DNA of 5,739 nucleotides from Desulfocicer vacuolatum DSM 3385 (GTDB lineage: Bacteria; Desulfobacterota; Desulfobacteria; Desulfobacterales; SURF-7): assembly GCA_945870015.1 (NCBI GenBank), contig CAMBQS010000242.1, positions 1 to 5,739 on the forward strand. Reading direction: 5' to 3'. Below the pieces are notes generated by a model that was not told where the DNA came from, searched no databases, and worked only from the letters and a program-made list of their open reading frames with translations. A program made the translations under genes and the position numbers. Of this stretch, positions 5,121-5,739 are shown in pieces. The first letter of the stretch is position 1. Every line of letters starts with the position of its first letter.

Positions 5121-5590
5121 ATCAAGGAACTCTTCTTGTTCAATGGGCTACCCGCATCCCCAAGCTTCTGCATTTTATGCAGATCCAGCTTGACAAGCGC
5201 CCACTGGTTGTTCTGCTTTTTGGATAAAAACATGACATACCCTGCCATTTTCAAATAGACAAACCGGATATAGGTCATTTGGGATGTGGCTGTTTCATTT
5301 GTTGTCACAACCTGGTAGCCCTGATACTTACCGTACAGCATCTCGATATTTTTGAAAAATGCAATGCGCTCAACCAGTATGGTCGCATTGACCCAGGGAC
5401 TGTCCTGAAACCACTTCCTTACGGCTGCTTCATATCCCTCGTTTGCATATGCCTGCAGACCATTTACAATATATTCCGGCACACGAGCCTCTGCTGACTT
5501 GTCAGCGGCTGTCGCCGCAGGCGAAATTAGGATGATGATAGCGGATAGACAGAAAACAATCCTCGTGATGATACACAGTTGTCGTTTCAT
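5114..5590 (-). CDS. Small exported (periplasmic) protein of unknown function
   Basis: The 158-aa product starts with a Sec signal peptide: K2-R3 positive end, a hydrophobic core about residues 7-24, and A26-T-A28 as a likely signal peptidase I site before A29. There is no lipobox cysteine. The mature part, about 130 aa, contains the pattern V-N-G-L-Q-A-Y-A-N-E-G-Y-E-A-A-V-R-K-W (42-60), then ERIAFFKNIEMLYGKYQGY (74-92), and later R-F-V-Y-L-K, M-F-L-S-K-K and W-A-L-V-K-L-D. The alpha-then-beta layout, with G-x-Y-x-x-A-x-x-x-W near the start and a W-x-L-x-x-L strand near the end, resembles small NTF2-like or DUF-type periplasmic proteins, but I do not recognise a named family. The ATG at 5590 has AAGGA 9 nt upstream on its strand. 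It begins 23 bp after the nitroreductase-family gene, so it is probably its operon partner. Confidence 0.8.
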   Translation of the reverse strand: MKRQLCIITRIVFCLSAIIILISPAATAADKSAEARVPEYIVNGLQAYANEGYEAAVRKWFQDSPWVNATILVERIAFFKNIEMLYGKYQGYQVVTTNETATSQMTYIRFVYLKMAGYVMFLSKKQNNQWALVKLDLHKMQKLGDAGSPLNKKSSLIQ

Positions 5591-5613
5591 CTGGATAATT
5601 CCTTTTTAAAAAA

Positions 5614-5739
5614 TTATTTCCACTGAATTTTCGGTTTTTTCCGCTCCGGCAGCCGAAAATATTTTGGTTTTCCATATCCCACCATCATGGCGTACTGATG
5701 GACATGCCCTTTGGGTAATCCCACTGCATCCTGCAGCGG
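5614..5739 (-). CDS. Nitroreductase-family protein, C-terminal fragment
   Basis: The last 41 codons of a - strand gene enter from the right edge and end with TAA (5614-5616). The peptide has V-G-L-P-K-G-H-V-H, then YAMMVGYGKPKYFRLPERK and a final PKIQWK. This is the usual end of flavin-dependent nitroreductase-like proteins, where L-G-x-P-x-G-H precedes A-M-M-x-G-Y-P-K-x-x-Y-x-R-x-P-x-R and a last strand ends near x-x-W. Such proteins bind FMN and use NAD(P)H or ferredoxin as electron donor; in anaerobic Desulfobacterota many are fused to ferredoxin domains. The FMN-binding N-terminus is outside the window, so substrate and domain layout cannot be judged. The open frame was found by translating the edge, as it is too short to be listed by ordinary ORF length cut-offs. 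Confidence 0.75.
   Translation of the reverse strand, partial: PLQDAVGLPKGHVHQYAMMVGYGKPKYFRLPERKKPKIQWK

Noticed and set aside
4946..5227. A 93-aa open frame on the + strand starting MNNCEIYFGKGGG
   Set aside because: Its start lies upstream of the strong ribosome-binding site and it translates that site as G-K-G-G-G. The 44-aa frame fits the site properly and has a clear membrane helix. The rest of the frame is antisense to the exported protein.
5627..5660. ATTTTCGG / CCGAAAAT inverted repeat with an 18-nt loop
   Set aside because: It lies within the end of the nitroreductase-family coding region, has a long loop and an AT-rich stem, and has no suitable T run, so it is not a convincing terminator.
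1..5739. CRISPR arrays, tRNA or rRNA genes, insertion sequences, attachment sites
   Set aside because: None were seen. The only repeats are the diverged coding repeats in flgL, which have no regular spacers and no terminal inverted repeats.

Overview
The window is the end of a flagellar late-assembly cluster on the + strand, followed by two convergent genes on the - strand. In order it holds: the last codons of flgK (left edge), a very large flgL (1287 aa), csrA, fliW, a 44-aa membrane mini-protein, then on the - strand a small exported protein of unknown function and the C-terminus of a nitroreductase-family protein (right edge). Only sequence reading was used. Names rest on family motifs recognised by eye.

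The order flgK-flgL-csrA-fliW, the moderate base composition, the oversized hook-filament junction protein and the nitroreductase tail suggest a flagellated Desulfobacterota (former Deltaproteobacteria) member, possibly a Desulfobacteraceae-like sulfate reducer. This assignment is an inference; no marker gene in the window proves it.

Positions 1-4833 form one functional block. FlgK and FlgL are the two junction proteins between hook and filament. CsrA is the mRNA-binding translational repressor, and FliW is its protein antagonist, which in characterised bacteria also binds flagellin. The block therefore joins the last structural steps before filament growth to the switch that matches flagellin translation to filament assembly. 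flgL and csrA are 35 bp apart. fliW starts 4 bp after the csrA stop from a TTG codon, and its Shine-Dalgarno sequence lies inside the end of csrA, so the two are very likely co-translated. A perfect 12-bp hairpin separates flgK from flgL.

The most unusual object is flgL. Its N- and C-terminal helical ends are ordinary, but about 1030 residues are inserted between them. The insert is built from two repeat types in the order A1 - linker - A2 B1 - A3 B2 - A4 - A5. The AB pair recurs with a period of about 253 residues. A4 and A5 follow each other with a period of about 123 residues and no B domain between them, although the junction still looks like the end of a B unit.

From 4834 to 4985 there is no convincing gene or terminator. 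A strong Shine-Dalgarno sequence then precedes the 44-aa single-span membrane protein, whose stop codon overlaps the 3' end of the - strand exported protein by 7 bp. That exported protein begins 23 bp after the stop of the nitroreductase-family gene, so those two are probably one operon transcribed in from beyond the right edge.
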